Shown here: one piece after another, positions 26,790 to 35,336 of the stretch | Layout of the letters: every line of letters begins with the position of its first letter | Numbering within the stretch: position 1 is the stretch's first letter | Source: Sulfurimonas sp. HSL1-2 | GTDB taxonomy: Bacteria; Campylobacterota; Campylobacteria; Campylobacterales; Sulfurimonadaceae | Length of the DNA: 64,000 nt | Direction of reading: 5' to 3' | Assembly (NCBI RefSeq): GCF_039645565.1 | Contig: NZ_CP147914.1 | Span: forward strand, 1,981,573 to 2,045,572 | The notes under the pieces: generated by a model | What the model was told of the DNA's origin: nothing | The model's input: only the letters and a program-made list of their open reading frames with translations | The model's database searches: none | Made by a program: the position numbers and the translations under genes

Positions 26790-27616
26790 TGCAAAAACGC
26801 GCTTTTACAATGCTGGAGCTTATCTTTGTCATCGTTATCATGGGCATCCTCGCCAAATTCGGGGTTGATATTATGCAGCAGATTTACAACAACTTTGTCT
26901 ACAGCAAACGGACCAATATCCTGCAGGCACAAAGTGAGGCCGCCGTCAACCAGATCGCCAACCGGCTCCAAAACCGTATCAAGGACTCCGTCATTGCCAG
27001 TACGCTCAACCACGGTTCCTACCAGCCACTCGGAAGCAATACGGCTGCCGGTTCAACCGTTTTGGAGTGGGTCGGTATCGACTATGACGGTTGGCAATCG
27101 CTTCCACCGCTTTGGAGTGGGACCATCGACCTGACAGATTCAAATGGGACCTACCTGAAATCACCGCGGACATCGTCACGTTCCGCTTTCTACAACGGTG
27201 GAACAGCAGCCGTCTATTTCCTCGGATCAAATGTTGATGTGCTCTCAGGATTCGGGTGGCAGGCCGCCGCTTTTGCGGACCAGTCCCATACGATGCATCC
27301 TGTCAATGTCGGGGCAGCACAACTCACCCCTGCCGTCGGATCGTTCGTCGGCCGTGACGTCTATGAGTTCTACCAGCTGGCGAACAGCGCTTTCGCGGTC
27401 GAACTGAATAACCGTGTCTTGACGCTCTATACGGATTATCAACCCTGGGACGGGGAAATTTATACAGCCGGTACCGCGTCAACACTGATGGAAAACGTTA
27501 CGACGTTTACTTTCACGAAAGTGGGCGACATCATCAAGTTGCAGGTCTGCGTCGGTGACGACAACTTTAGTGGGGAAGGAGAGTATTCGTTATGCAAAGA
27601 ACGAACCGTCTTTTAA
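26786..27616 (+). CDS. Type IV pilin-like (pseudopilin) protein, MshO/GspJ-like position
   Basis: 276 residues. Prepilin leader MMQKRA then FTMLELIFVIVIMGILAKFG, with Glu5 of the mature form and a 20-residue hydrophobic helix. The length and the long globular part fit the larger minor pseudopilins (MshO/GspJ). Near the C-terminus IIKLQVCVGDD and SLCKER supply a Cys pair. The ATG overlaps the preceding stop (ATGA) with AAGGA 7 nt upstream; the 3' end overlaps the following gene by 25 bp. Confidence 0.78.
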   Translation: MMQKRAFTMLELIFVIVIMGILAKFGVDIMQQIYNNFVYSKRTNILQAQSEAAVNQIANRLQNRIKDSVIASTLNHGSYQPLGSNTAAGSTVLEWVGIDYDGWQSLPPLWSGTIDLTDSNGTYLKSPRTSSRSAFYNGGTAAVYFLGSNVDVLSGFGWQAAAFADQSHTMHPVNVGAAQLTPAVGSFVGRDVYEFYQLANSAFAVELNNRVLTLYTDYQPWDGEIYTAGTASTLMENVTTFTFTKVGDIIKLQVCVGDDNFSGEGEYSLCKERTVF

Positions 27617-28110
27617 AAAAACGAAAAGGATTCGTCCTCATCGTCGCTGTCTTCATGATGCTGGCCATCAGCTTTCTGCTGCTTCGCATGATCGGGGAAA
27701 CCGCTGAAGGGACGCAACGCAGTATCAACAACTATATCCATCAGCAGGCCATCCTCCTGACCTATGCGGCCACTGAAGAGGCGGTGCTGGCCGTCTCCGG
27801 CAGGGATCGTGAAACCAATGGCTGTATCAGAACCATCACCGGACAGTTCCCTGCCAATAACCCGACGCTGACATACACGACGCAGATCAGCTACATCTGG
27901 TCTAATGATCAGACTGCCGCGCTGAACGTATCGGCGAGTGGCGGTGCGAACTGCTTCGGCTATATCGATGGCAACCAGGCAACAGCGAATCAGCTGAATA
28001 CGAATGAAACCGGCGGTTCAATGCTGGTAGATGTCTATGTCAGCGATCACGTGGGAATTGGTCTTGATGAGCCCATCCAATACCATCGGCGGACCCTGCA
28101 AAAACTGTAA
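27592..28110 (+). CDS. MshP/PilX/GspK-like pseudopilin without Glu5
   Basis: 172 residues. A basic leader (RTNRLLKKRKG) precedes FVLIVAVFMMLAISFLLLRM; the mature position 5 is Val rather than Glu, as in the MshP/GspK kind that caps a pseudopilus. Downstream, IHQQAILLTYAATEEAVLAV matches the pattern that follows the helix in MshP/PilX proteins. Two Cys lie further on (NGCIRT, ANCFGY). Last gene of the operon; 45 bp further on is the convergent hpf gene with a shared hairpin between. Confidence 0.75.
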   Translation: MQRTNRLLKKRKGFVLIVAVFMMLAISFLLLRMIGETAEGTQRSINNYIHQQAILLTYAATEEAVLAVSGRDRETNGCIRTITGQFPANNPTLTYTTQISYIWSNDQTAALNVSASGGANCFGYIDGNQATANQLNTNETGGSMLVDVYVSDHVGIGLDEPIQYHRRTLQKL

Positions 28111-28124
28111 ATCGGGAAAGTCTT

Positions 28125-28152
28125 AAAAAAGAGACGGCTTCCTGCCGTCTGT
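28125..28152 (-). terminator. Rho-independent terminator of hpf
   Basis: Leftward strand: AGACGGC, loop AGGAA, GCCGTCT (perfect 7-bp stem), then C-TTTTTT. Begins 4 bp after the hpf stop. The same hairpin read rightward is followed by GTTTATT and may also help stop the pseudopilin operon. Confidence 0.85.
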
Positions 28153-28155
28153 TTA

Positions 28156-28689
28156 TTAGTAGAGGCCGTAGCGGCCGTCGTTTCGTTTGTAGAGGACCCG
28201 CGTCTTCCCGTCGTTGTCCAGGAAGATCTCGAACTGCTTTTCTGTCGCTTTCAACTCCTCGAGGACATCAGCCACCTCTCTCGGTTTGTAGCTGTCAAGT
28301 TCGACAGGGATGACTTCGTCTTCAAAGGCTTCGGCAGCGGCTTTGACGTCCGCCGATTCGCTTTTGGCGCTGTTCATCCCCTCATGGTGATGGTCATTGA
28401 TCTTGTCATGCATACGGCGCAACGCCTTCTGGGCCCGTTCGATCGCGATGTCGATTGCAGCATACATGTCATCGTCGCTCTGCTTGATGACGACGGTGTT
28501 CTTGCCGGCCAGGTTGATCGTGAATTCTACCGAAACCCCCTGCTTTTTCCCGATGCTGCGTTTGGCGCAGACTGCCTGCGCCGAAATGATGTCCAGGTTG
28601 AACTTCGAAAGTGATCCAATCGCGTTTTGCAAATACTCTTTGATGGGATCGGTCAGTTCGATCGCTCTTCCGGTCAGTGAGATATTCAT
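28156..28689 (-). CDS. hpf: Ribosome hibernation promoting factor, long form
   Basis: 177 residues. The N-terminal ribosome-binding domain (MNISLTGRAIELTDPIKEYL ... DDMYAAIDIAIERAQKALRR) is followed by an acidic linker and the C-terminal dimerisation domain (PREVADVLEELKATEKQFEI ... LYKRNDGRYGLY), so this is the long HPF that makes 100S ribosome dimers in slow growth. Start at ATG 28689, with AAAGG 7 nt upstream; the ATG directly before it (28692) is the alternative. Monocistronic, with its own -10 box and hairpin terminator. Confidence 0.95.
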   Translation of the reverse strand: MNISLTGRAIELTDPIKEYLQNAIGSLSKFNLDIISAQAVCAKRSIGKKQGVSVEFTINLAGKNTVVIKQSDDDMYAAIDIAIERAQKALRRMHDKINDHHHEGMNSAKSESADVKAAAEAFEDEVIPVELDSYKPREVADVLEELKATEKQFEIFLDNDGKTRVLYKRNDGRYGLY

Positions 28690-28738
28690 CATGCAACCTT
28701 TCCGGGCAAGGCCCTCTGTGTAATTTGTCGTGGCAACG

Positions 28739-28744
28739 ATTATA
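28739..28744 (-). promoter_or_regulatory. -10 box of the hpf promoter
   Basis: Leftward TATAAT about 50 nt before the hpf start; TTGAAT 19 nt further upstream may be a poorly spaced -35. Confidence 0.5.
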
Positions 28745-28790
28745 ACACAGCAAACATGTCATTATTCAAGCCCGATAGGCACAAACGCGC

Positions 28791-28796
28791 TAAAAT
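28791..28796 (+). promoter_or_regulatory. -10 box directly before recG
   Basis: TAAAAT, five bases (ACCCC), then the recG ATG at 28802. No Shine-Dalgarno sequence precedes the ATG. Confidence 0.4.
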
Positions 28797-28801
28797 ACCC
28801 C

Positions 28802-30592
28802 ATGCATATTGAACAGGCCGATATCGAAAAATTCAAAAAACTCGGAGTCTATTCGGCCGCAGAGCTGGCCATTCTCGCCCCGGTCCGGTTTGAAGACCGC
28901 CGGCTCTCTCCCAGGCTTACCGAAGGAATCGAGCAGGCCATCGACGCCACAGTCGAGTCCATCCAACGCACCCCCCGCACCGTCACGATCACCCTGTTTG
29001 TCCACAATTTCGGTCACCGCATCGAGGGGGTCCTTTTCAATCCGAAACCCTATATGCTTCGTTTTTTCGTCGAAGGGGAACGGGCCCTGTACTACGGCCG
29101 TATCGACTGCAGACAGGGGCGCTGCCAGATGAGCCATCCCCAGCGCATCCCCGAAGCGGGCTCGCTGACGCCGAAGTACAAAACGGCGCTGCGGACTGAC
29201 GTGATGGCCCGTCTTGCAGCGCGCTACATCACCCGGGAAAACCTGTTGGAAGAAGGGCTTCCGCCCCGTGTCGCCGATGCACTGATGGGGCTCCATTTCC
29301 CCCAGACTGCGCCCCAGAAGGAGCCGACACCCGCAGAGCTCTATGCCCTCAAATATGCCGAACTCTACAGCTATATGCGTTCGCTCCGTGGGAAACGGCG
29401 TTACTTCGATGTCCTGCAGAAACTCGACAACGATTGGCGCCGCTGGGCCATGCAGCTGCCGTTTCTGCTGACCGATGAACAGACGAGGGCCATCGAGGCG
29501 ATCGAAGCGGATTTTAAAAAGCCCCATGCCGCCAAGCGGATGGTCGTCGGCGATGTCGGTGCCGGCAAAACCATGGTGATCCTTGCCGCCATGCAAATGG
29601 CCACGCCGTACCGCAGCGTCCTCATGGCCCCGACAACGATCCTTGCCAACCAGCTTTACGAGGAGGCACGGAAATTCCTCCCGGAAAAGAAAATTCTGCT
29701 CGTCACCAATGCCACGCCGAAAAAACTGCCGCTGGAGGAGGCCGATGTGCTGATCGGAACGCATGCCCTGCTCTACCGCGACCTGCCCGAAGCGGCCCTC
29801 ATCATGGTGGATGAGCAGCACCGTTTCGGCACAGCGCAGCGCCACCGGCTCGAGAAGCTGATCTCCGACGGCGCCCGTCATCCCCACTACCTGCAGTTCT
29901 CCGCCACGCCCATCCCCCGTACCCAGGCCATGATCGATTCCGCCCATATCGATGTCAGCCTCATCACCAAGACCCCCTTTAAAAAAGACATTACGACCAC
30001 GGTCATCCACAAACCCGATTTCCCATCTTTGCTGTCACACATCCGTGGGGAAATCGCGCAATCGCACCAGGTGCTCATTGTCTACCCGCTGGTCGAAGAG
30101 AGCGAGAACTTCGGCTACCAGAGCATTGAAGAGGCACGGGGGTACTGGGAGAAGCATTTTGCAAACGTCTACGTCACCCACGGCAAGGACAGGGAAAAAG
30201 AGGTCATACTTGAAACCTTCAGGGAGCAAGGGGACATCCTGCTCGCTACGACCGTCATCGAGGTCGGGATCTCCCTTCCGCGTCTGACGACGGTCGTCAT
30301 CGTCGGCGCCGAACGGCTGGGACTGGCAACCCTGCACCAGCTGCGCGGACGCGTCAGCCGTACCGGCCTCAAGGGATGGTGTTTTCTCTATACAAACCTG
30401 AACGAAAGCGAGCGCCTCGACGCCTTCCGCCAAACGGACAACGGCTTCGACATCGCCGCGCTGGACCTCAAATACCGTAAAAGCGGCGATCTTCTCAAAG
30501 GGAGTATCCAGAGCGGGAAGAAGTTCCTCTGGGCCGATCTGGCCGAGGATGAGGGAATTGTTCGGGAAGTCAAAGCGGCGCTATCGCCCTGA
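28802..30592 (+). CDS. recG: ATP-dependent DNA helicase RecG
   Basis: 596 residues, shorter than the approximately 690 of E. coli RecG because the N-terminal wedge region is reduced. Remodels stalled forks and Holliday junctions. Helicase motifs: Walker A VVGDVGAGKTMV, motif Ia LMAPTTILANQ, DEQH box MVDEQHRFGTAQRHRL, motif III LQFSATPIPRTQA, motif V LLATTVIEVGISLPRLTTVV and motif VI HQLRGRVSRTGLKGWCFLY. Start at ATG 28802, where the protein-like sequence begins; a longer frame to 28730 runs antisense through the hpf promoter. No ribosome site; a -10-like box is five bases upstream. Confidence 0.93.
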   Translation: MHIEQADIEKFKKLGVYSAAELAILAPVRFEDRRLSPRLTEGIEQAIDATVESIQRTPRTVTITLFVHNFGHRIEGVLFNPKPYMLRFFVEGERALYYGRIDCRQGRCQMSHPQRIPEAGSLTPKYKTALRTDVMARLAARYITRENLLEEGLPPRVADALMGLHFPQTAPQKEPTPAELYALKYAELYSYMRSLRGKRRYFDVLQKLDNDWRRWAMQLPFLLTDEQTRAIEAIEADFKKPHAAKRMVVGDVGAGKTMVILAAMQMATPYRSVLMAPTTILANQLYEEARKFLPEKKILLVTNATPKKLPLEEADVLIGTHALLYRDLPEAALIMVDEQHRFGTAQRHRLEKLISDGARHPHYLQFSATPIPRTQAMIDSAHIDVSLITKTPFKKDITTTVIHKPDFPSLLSHIRGEIAQSHQVLIVYPLVEESENFGYQSIEEARGYWEKHFANVYVTHGKDREKEVILETFREQGDILLATTVIEVGISLPRLTTVVIVGAERLGLATLHQLRGRVSRTGLKGWCFLYTNLNESERLDAFRQTDNGFDIAALDLKYRKSGDLLKGSIQSGKKFLWADLAEDEGIVREVKAALSP

Positions 30593-30609
30593 TGTGTGAT
30601 GAGACAGCT

Positions 30610-30771
30610 TGACAATATCCGCTTCTACTGTCAAAGCCGAAACGGTCGTTAGCGTGTCAGCCGGATCACCGGGGCATGGAGTGCCCCGAAAGCGGCAGCT
30701 TGTCATCCTTTTTTCTTCCCGGTTCGGCTTCTTTTTTGGATAAGCAAAAAAGAAGGGGAACAAAAAAATTG
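30610..30771. repeat. Dispersed intergenic element, copy A
   Basis: About 160 bp between the convergent recG and M16-like genes, ending 2 bp from the M16 stop. From 30631 it aligns without gaps to 52141 onward (offset 21510), with identical blocks such as GTGTCAGCCGGATCACC and CCCGGTTCGGCTT. It starts with TTGACA ... TGTCAA arms, has a GGGGCA/TGCCCC hairpin (30671-30687), and ends with a perfect 11-bp hairpin at 30728-30755 (arms CTTCTTTTTTG/CAAAAAAGAAG, loop GATAAG). Read either way the hairpin arms give T- or A-runs, so it may serve as a two-way terminator. A leftward frame is open in both copies but lacks a consistent start codon. Confidence 0.85.
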
Positions 30772-30772
30772 C

Positions 30773-32068
30773 TTACTCTTCCGTAACGATCGCGAAGGTA
30801 AGCTTCTCGATCTCCCCATGCTTTTTGATAAAGGCATTGAGCGTGGCAAGGTCGAGCGTTTCGATCTGCGCGAGTTCGCGGGTGGAAGCACCGATCCCTT
30901 CACCCTTGTAGTACTCCAGGAAGGTGCGCGAAAGGCGCTGGGAGAGTGTCTCGACACGCAGCGGTTCGGAACCGAGCAGGAAGCGTTTTGCCTGGTCGAG
31001 CTCCTCCTGGGTCACCCCCTTCTCGATAAACGTTTCGATCACTTCCCGAACCGTTTCGACCGCCTCTTTCTGCGAAGCGATCTTCGTCTGGAGGTAACCG
31101 AAGAAGTAGCTGTTCGAACGCGCGATATTGGCACGGCAGTATGCAGAGTAGGCCAGCCCACGCTTGACACGGATCTCCTCCATCATCCGGCTTCCGAAGC
31201 CTCCGCTGCCGAGGATGAACATCGCCACGCGGCTGATGTAGTGCTCGGGATCGCCGACTTTCATCTCAAAAGGGGCCCCGAAATAGACATAGGCCTGTTC
31301 CGTTTTGCGCTTAAGCAGCTCCGTCTTCGCCGCAGCGCTGGCCGGGTAGAACCCGAGGCTCTCCAGCGAACCCTTCGGCAGGTGGCCCAGCAGTCGGCGG
31401 GCGGCATCGGCGGCGTCCGCCTTGGAAATATCCCCGCCGATCACCACGATGGCACGCGATGTCTGGAGATGATCTTTGACAAACGATTTGATCTGTTTGA
31501 GCTCCATCGCCTTGACGCTCTCAACCGTCCCGGAGGCCGGGGCAGCCAGCGGTGTTCCGGCAAAAAGTGCCGCTTTGAGTTCGCGGTTGGCGACATAATC
31601 GAAGTCGCTCTCTTTGCGGCTGAGCGCACCGACGGAAGTCGTCTTCACCTTCTGCAGGGCTTCCTTGCTGAGGTTGGGCGTCGTAAGCAGCTCTTCGAGC
31701 AGACCGACCGCTTCGCCGAACTCCTCTTTGAGCGAGCCCATTTCAAAGACCATCGTCTCTGTCCCGGCATGCACGCTGAGATGGATGGCCCGTGCGTCGA
31801 GCGCCTCTGCGAAACCGACGGCGCCGCGCTTCTGCGTCCCTTCGTTGAGCATCGAAGCCGTCACCTTCGCCAGGCCCGCATCGGCGCCGTCCTCGATGGA
31901 ACCGCTCTGGCGGAAGACCAACTGCATGGAGACGATCGGAAGCCGAGGGTCCTTCTCAAATATCATCGGCACCTCGATGCCGTTTACTTCTACCTGTTCC
32001 ACCGTCGTTTCAGCCATTACAATCTGTCCTGTCAAAAAAATGAATATTAATAGCGCTTTGAAGCTCAC
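30773..32068 (-). CDS. M16-family peptidase-like protein without the HxxEH motif
   Basis: 431 residues with a Sec signal (MSFKALLIFIFLTGQIVMA). It has the two repeated M16 halves: the first around residues 35-200 and a second with FGAPFEMKVGDPEHY and LGSGGFGSRMMEEIRVKRGL, AYSAYC. Where active M16 enzymes have the zinc motif HxxEH, this protein reads GLAKVTASMLNEGTQ, with no His, so it is probably not catalytic by itself; family members of this kind pair with an active subunit. The stop lies 2 bp from repeat copy A. The first codon overlaps the mqnC stop by 4 bp (ATGA). Confidence 0.85.
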   Translation of the reverse strand: MSFKALLIFIFLTGQIVMAETTVEQVEVNGIEVPMIFEKDPRLPIVSMQLVFRQSGSIEDGADAGLAKVTASMLNEGTQKRGAVGFAEALDARAIHLSVHAGTETMVFEMGSLKEEFGEAVGLLEELLTTPNLSKEALQKVKTTSVGALSRKESDFDYVANRELKAALFAGTPLAAPASGTVESVKAMELKQIKSFVKDHLQTSRAIVVIGGDISKADAADAARRLLGHLPKGSLESLGFYPASAAAKTELLKRKTEQAYVYFGAPFEMKVGDPEHYISRVAMFILGSGGFGSRMMEEIRVKRGLAYSAYCRANIARSNSYFFGYLQTKIASQKEAVETVREVIETFIEKGVTQEELDQAKRFLLGSEPLRVETLSQRLSRTFLEYYKGEGIGASTRELAQIETLDLATLNAFIKKHGEIEKLTFAIVTEE

Positions 32069-33114
32069 GCAAAAAGCTCCAGGGTTTCATACGCCGTGTT
32101 CCGGATCGCCGGGGTCTCGCCGATGTCGCGGATCAGACGGACCATCTCCTCTTTGGCCATGCGGAAGCCCGCCCCCGCACTGCGGACGACGTTCTCTTCC
32201 ATCATCGTCGATCCCAGGTCGTTCGCGCCGAACTGCAGCGCCATCTGCCCGATATAAGGTCCCTGGGTCACCCAGGAACTCTGCAGGTTCGGGACATTGT
32301 CCAGAAAGAGGCGCGATACCGCCAGCAGGCGGAGGTATCGGTTCGCCGAATGCTTTTTCATGTCGGGGAACTCCGCGAGCAGCTTCGTATTTTCTCCCTG
32401 GAACGACCACATGATAAAGGCGCGGAAACCGCCCGTCTCATCCTGAAGGCGGCGGACCATATCCCAATGTTCGACGATCTCTTCGTCCGTCTCCATCGTC
32501 CCGTACATCATCGTCGCCGTGGACTTGATGCCGAGTTTATGCGCCTTGCGGTGGATATCGATCCAGACGTCGGCATCGATCTTGCGCGGCGCGATGATAT
32601 CGCGCACACGGTCGTTGAGGATCTCCGCCCCTGCGCCGGGAATGGAAGAGAGCCCTTTTGCCTTGAGACGGGTCAGCACCTCCTCGACGCTGATACGAGA
32701 CACCTTGGCGATAAACTCGATCTCGATGGCCGAAAAGCCGTGAATGGTGATCTGCGGGTATTTCGTATGGATATGCTCGACGAGATCCTCATACCATTCG
32801 ATCTTCAGCTTCGGGTGGACGCCGCCCTGGAAAAGGATCTGCGTCCCGCCGATTTCCAGCAGCTCTTCGATCTTGGCATCGATCTCGTCGTAGGTGAGGA
32901 CATAGGCGTCTTCGTCCTTCTCATGACGGTAGAAGGCACAGAATTTGCAGTCGACCCAGCAGATATTCGTATAGTTGATATTGCGGTCGACGACAAAGGT
33001 CGTCACCCCTTTGGGATGCAGCTCTTTTTTGCGGGCAGTTGCGAGTTTTCCGAGGGTCTTGAGATCGGCATTGCGGATCAGATCAACCGCTTCTTCTTTT
33101 GTGAGTCTGCTCAT
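32065..33114 (-). CDS. mqnC: Cyclic dehypoxanthinyl futalosine synthase (radical SAM)
   Basis: 349 residues. Radical SAM enzyme of the futalosine route to menaquinone; closes the ring of dehypoxanthine futalosine. The iron-sulfur motif is YTNICWVDCKFCAFYR (CxxxCxxC); other family stretches are ILFQGGVHPKLKIEWYEDL, IHGFSAIEIEFIAK, GLSSIPGAGAEILNDRVR and FIMWSFQGENTKL. Menaquinone made this way is the usual respiratory quinone of Campylobacterota. Its last bases overlap the start of the M16-like gene. GCCGGTTATACT upstream near 33155 may hold a -10 box. Confidence 0.95.
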   Translation of the reverse strand: MSRLTKEEAVDLIRNADLKTLGKLATARKKELHPKGVTTFVVDRNINYTNICWVDCKFCAFYRHEKDEDAYVLTYDEIDAKIEELLEIGGTQILFQGGVHPKLKIEWYEDLVEHIHTKYPQITIHGFSAIEIEFIAKVSRISVEEVLTRLKAKGLSSIPGAGAEILNDRVRDIIAPRKIDADVWIDIHRKAHKLGIKSTATMMYGTMETDEEIVEHWDMVRRLQDETGGFRAFIMWSFQGENTKLLAEFPDMKKHSANRYLRLLAVSRLFLDNVPNLQSSWVTQGPYIGQMALQFGANDLGSTMMEENVVRSAGAGFRMAKEEMVRLIRDIGETPAIRNTAYETLELFA

Positions 33115-33236
33115 GATGGTTCCATTCTCTCGTACGTTTTTTCCTGGAACGCAGTATAACCGGCCCAGGATTCAGTTCCGCCCCCGGCTAAAGAAGCGGG
33201 AAACTTTAAAAAGATTGTTTTAAGCGCGGGCGGGAC

Positions 33237-33644
33237 TTAGGAAGCGGCTTTTTCTCTGGCGATCGCATCGAGAACGCCGTTGATGAACTTGGGAGACTGC
33301 TCCGTACCGAACGCTTTGGCGACTTCGATCGCCTCGTTGATCACGACGGCGGAGTCCAGATCGCTGTAGAGCGCCTCATAGGCACCCAGGCGCAGCGTCG
33401 CCCGCTCGATGGAGCCGAGGCGGTCGAAGTCCCACTCTTTGAGGTGTTTGACAATCGCCGTGTCCACCTCTTCGAGATGGGCCATCACCCCGTCAAAAAG
33501 CGTCAGGGCGAAATCCTTCTGCTTATTGCGGATCTTTTTCTCTTCGAGGATCTCATCGGTATGATCGGCAATTGCACCGTTCCCAAGGTCATAGGCATAC
33601 AGCAGACTGACGACCGCCATACGGGCGTGGTGACGTGTCGCCAT
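33237..33644 (-). CDS. nusB: Transcription antitermination factor NusB
   Basis: 135 residues. All-helical RNA-binding protein that with NusE/S10 supports rRNA antitermination. Landmarks: [20 protein letters not shown] (Arg-rich start), WDFDRLGSIERATLRLGAYE and AVVINEAIEVAKAFGTEQSP-KFINGVLD. The ATG overlaps the ribH stop by one base (TAATG), so it is translated with ribH; the ribH-nusB pairing is common in bacteria. Confidence 0.97.
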   Translation of the reverse strand: MATRHHARMAVVSLLYAYDLGNGAIADHTDEILEEKKIRNKQKDFALTLFDGVMAHLEEVDTAIVKHLKEWDFDRLGSIERATLRLGAYEALYSDLDSAVVINEAIEVAKAFGTEQSPKFINGVLDAIAREKAAS

Positions 33645-34114
33645 TACGCTTCGATCTCCGCATAAAGGTTCAGCATTTCGATGACCGTCGTCATGGCCTC
33701 GAACCCTTTGTTCCCCGCCTTCGTACCGGCACGCTCGATCGCCTGCTCGATGGTATCGGTCGTCAGCAGACCGAAGGCAACCGGTTTGGCGTATTTCAGT
33801 GACACAGTCGCAATCCCCTTCGTTGCTTCCGCCGAGACGTAATCAAAGTGCGGAGTAGCGCCGCGGATGACGGCACCGAGTGCACAGACGGCGTCATATT
33901 TGCCCGTGGCGAGCAGGCGTTCCGTTGCCATCGGCAGTTCAAACGCGCCCGGAACCAGGACCAGGTCCAGCTCCGCTTCCTCACCGCCGTGGCGTGCATA
34001 GGCATCTTTGGCCCCTTCGACCAGGCGGTCGGTGATGAGATGGTTGAAACGTGCCGCGATAATGGCGACTTTCTTGCCCGGACGTACCTGCAGCTTTCCT
34101 TCGATGATTTTCAT
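33644..34114 (-). CDS. ribH: 6,7-dimethyl-8-ribityllumazine synthase
   Basis: 156 residues. Penultimate step of riboflavin synthesis, forming the lumazine from ribitylamino-uracil and dihydroxybutanone phosphate in an icosahedral shell. Motifs: [55 protein letters not shown] (catalytic His region) and [28 protein letters not shown] upstream of the ATG; 36 bp after kdsA and fused by overlap to nusB. Confidence 0.97.
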   Translation of the reverse strand: MKIIEGKLQVRPGKKVAIIAARFNHLITDRLVEGAKDAYARHGGEEAELDLVLVPGAFELPMATERLLATGKYDAVCALGAVIRGATPHFDYVSAEATKGIATVSLKYAKPVAFGLLTTDTIEQAIERAGTKAGNKGFEAMTTVIEMLNLYAEIEA

Positions 34115-34150
34115 CTTTCTTTCTCCTTCTTTGTAGATATCCTGTCAGGC

Positions 34151-34948
34151 CTAACGGCTGCAGGCTTCGATCGCCAGCAGGGTCTCTGTCAGCTGCTTCA
34201 AGCCGTCGAGCGTAATCATGTTGGGACCGTCGCTCAGGGCACAAGCGGGATCGAAATGGGTCTCGAAAAAGAACCCGTCGACACCGACGGCCGCGGCCGC
34301 TTTGGCCAGGTACGGCACCATCGAACTGTCGCCGCCGGTCTTGCCGCCGCCGCTGCCGGGCATCTGTACCGAGTGCGTTGCGTCAAAGACGACCGGCGCG
34401 AATTCGCGCATGATGACCGGGGAACGCATATCGACGACAAGGTTGCCGTATCCGAAACTCGAACCGCGTTCGGTGAGAAGGACCTTGTGCTTTTGTGCGT
34501 TCTCGTAACTCACCTCATCGCAGCCGCGGGTTTTGAGGACTTTGAGCACCGAATAACGCATGTCGGCGGGGTTCATGAACTGCCCCTTTTTGATGTTGAC
34601 GATCCGGTCCGTTTCGGCCGCGGCCACCAGCAGGTCGGTCTGGCGGCAAAGGAAAGCGGGGATCTGGATAATATCGGCAACTTCCGCCGTCGGTGCCACC
34701 TGGTAGGATTCGTGTACGTCGGTAACGATCTTGTACCCGAAGGTCTCTTTCACCTTCTGCAGCAGACGAAGTCCCTCCTCAAGCCCCGGCCCGCGGTAGC
34801 TTTCAAGCGAGGTACGGTTCGCCTTGTCAAAGCTCGCCTTGAAGTAGAAGTCGAAGCGTGCATCCTCATGATAGGGCTGCAGCGCTTCGGCAATGCGGAA
34901 CAGCGAAGCCTCGCTTTCAATAACGCAGGGGCCTGACATCAGAATCAT
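34151..34948 (-). CDS. kdsA: 3-deoxy-8-phosphooctulonate (KDO-8-P) synthase
   Basis: 265 residues. Condenses PEP with arabinose-5-phosphate to KDO-8-P for the lipopolysaccharide core. [13 protein letters not shown] opens the barrel; the Cys of GPCVIE marks the metal-dependent class, as in Aquifex, rather than the Asn of the E. coli class. Further: [50 protein letters not shown] and [12 protein letters not shown]. Its start overlaps the upstream small membrane-protein gene by 4 bp. Confidence 0.97.
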   Translation of the reverse strand: MILMSGPCVIESEASLFRIAEALQPYHEDARFDFYFKASFDKANRTSLESYRGPGLEEGLRLLQKVKETFGYKIVTDVHESYQVAPTAEVADIIQIPAFLCRQTDLLVAAAETDRIVNIKKGQFMNPADMRYSVLKVLKTRGCDEVSYENAQKHKVLLTERGSSFGYGNLVVDMRSPVIMREFAPVVFDATHSVQMPGSGGGKTGGDSSMVPYLAKAAAAVGVDGFFFETHFDPACALSDGPNMITLDGLKQLTETLLAIEACSR

Positions 34949-35232
34949 TTACTGCTCCCGTTACCGTCAAGCATCTCTCTCGCTTCGACAGGCCGCATCG
35001 CCGGGGAGACGACCCGCTCTTTGTATTTGCTGTTACCGACCGCTTTGTCAAAGTCCTCAACAGCCTGTTCACGGAACTCCGTCAACGAATGCCCCGTTTC
35101 ATGCGAATAGATGATATAGCCCAAAACAACGAGGATCAGGATCATCGTTTTCTTGGCGTTGATCTGCCACTGCATGTACGCCAGAATCAACAGGACGACG
35201 ATCGTCGCCGGATAAAGCCATGATTCATCCAT
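34945..35232 (-). CDS. Small membrane protein, two predicted helices
   Basis: 95 residues: [20 protein letters not shown] forms the first helix, [16 protein letters not shown] the second, then a hydrophilic cytoplasmic tail. No family recognised. First gene of a leftward operon with kdsA, ribH and nusB; AAAGGAGAAATC precedes its ATG and an extended -10 box lies about 50 nt upstream. Confidence 0.75.
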   Translation of the reverse strand: MDESWLYPATIVVLLILAYMQWQINAKKTMILILVVLGYIIYSHETGHSLTEFREQAVEDFDKAVGNSKYKERVVSPAMRPVEAREMLDGNGSSK

Positions 35233-35279
35233 GATTTCTCCTTTCGCGTGTCACGGCCGAGCCGCCGAAAATAATTAGG

Positions 35280-35285
35280 ATTATA
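35280..35285 (-). promoter_or_regulatory. -10 box (TGGTATAAT) of the kdsA-ribH-nusB operon
   Basis: Leftward TATAAT with extended TGG, 48 nt before the start codon of the first gene. Confidence 0.5.
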
Positions 35286-35336
35286 CCAGAGGTTGTTAAC
35301 AAACCCGGTATGGTGTTCCCGCAATAGACCCCATCT

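Noticed and set aside
30581-30763. Leftward 60-codon frame over dispersed element copy A
   Set aside because: Overlaps the repeat; only copy A has an ATG inside, no ribosome site, and the frame lies beyond the M16 stop. Kept as an alternative reading in the repeat finding, not as a gene.
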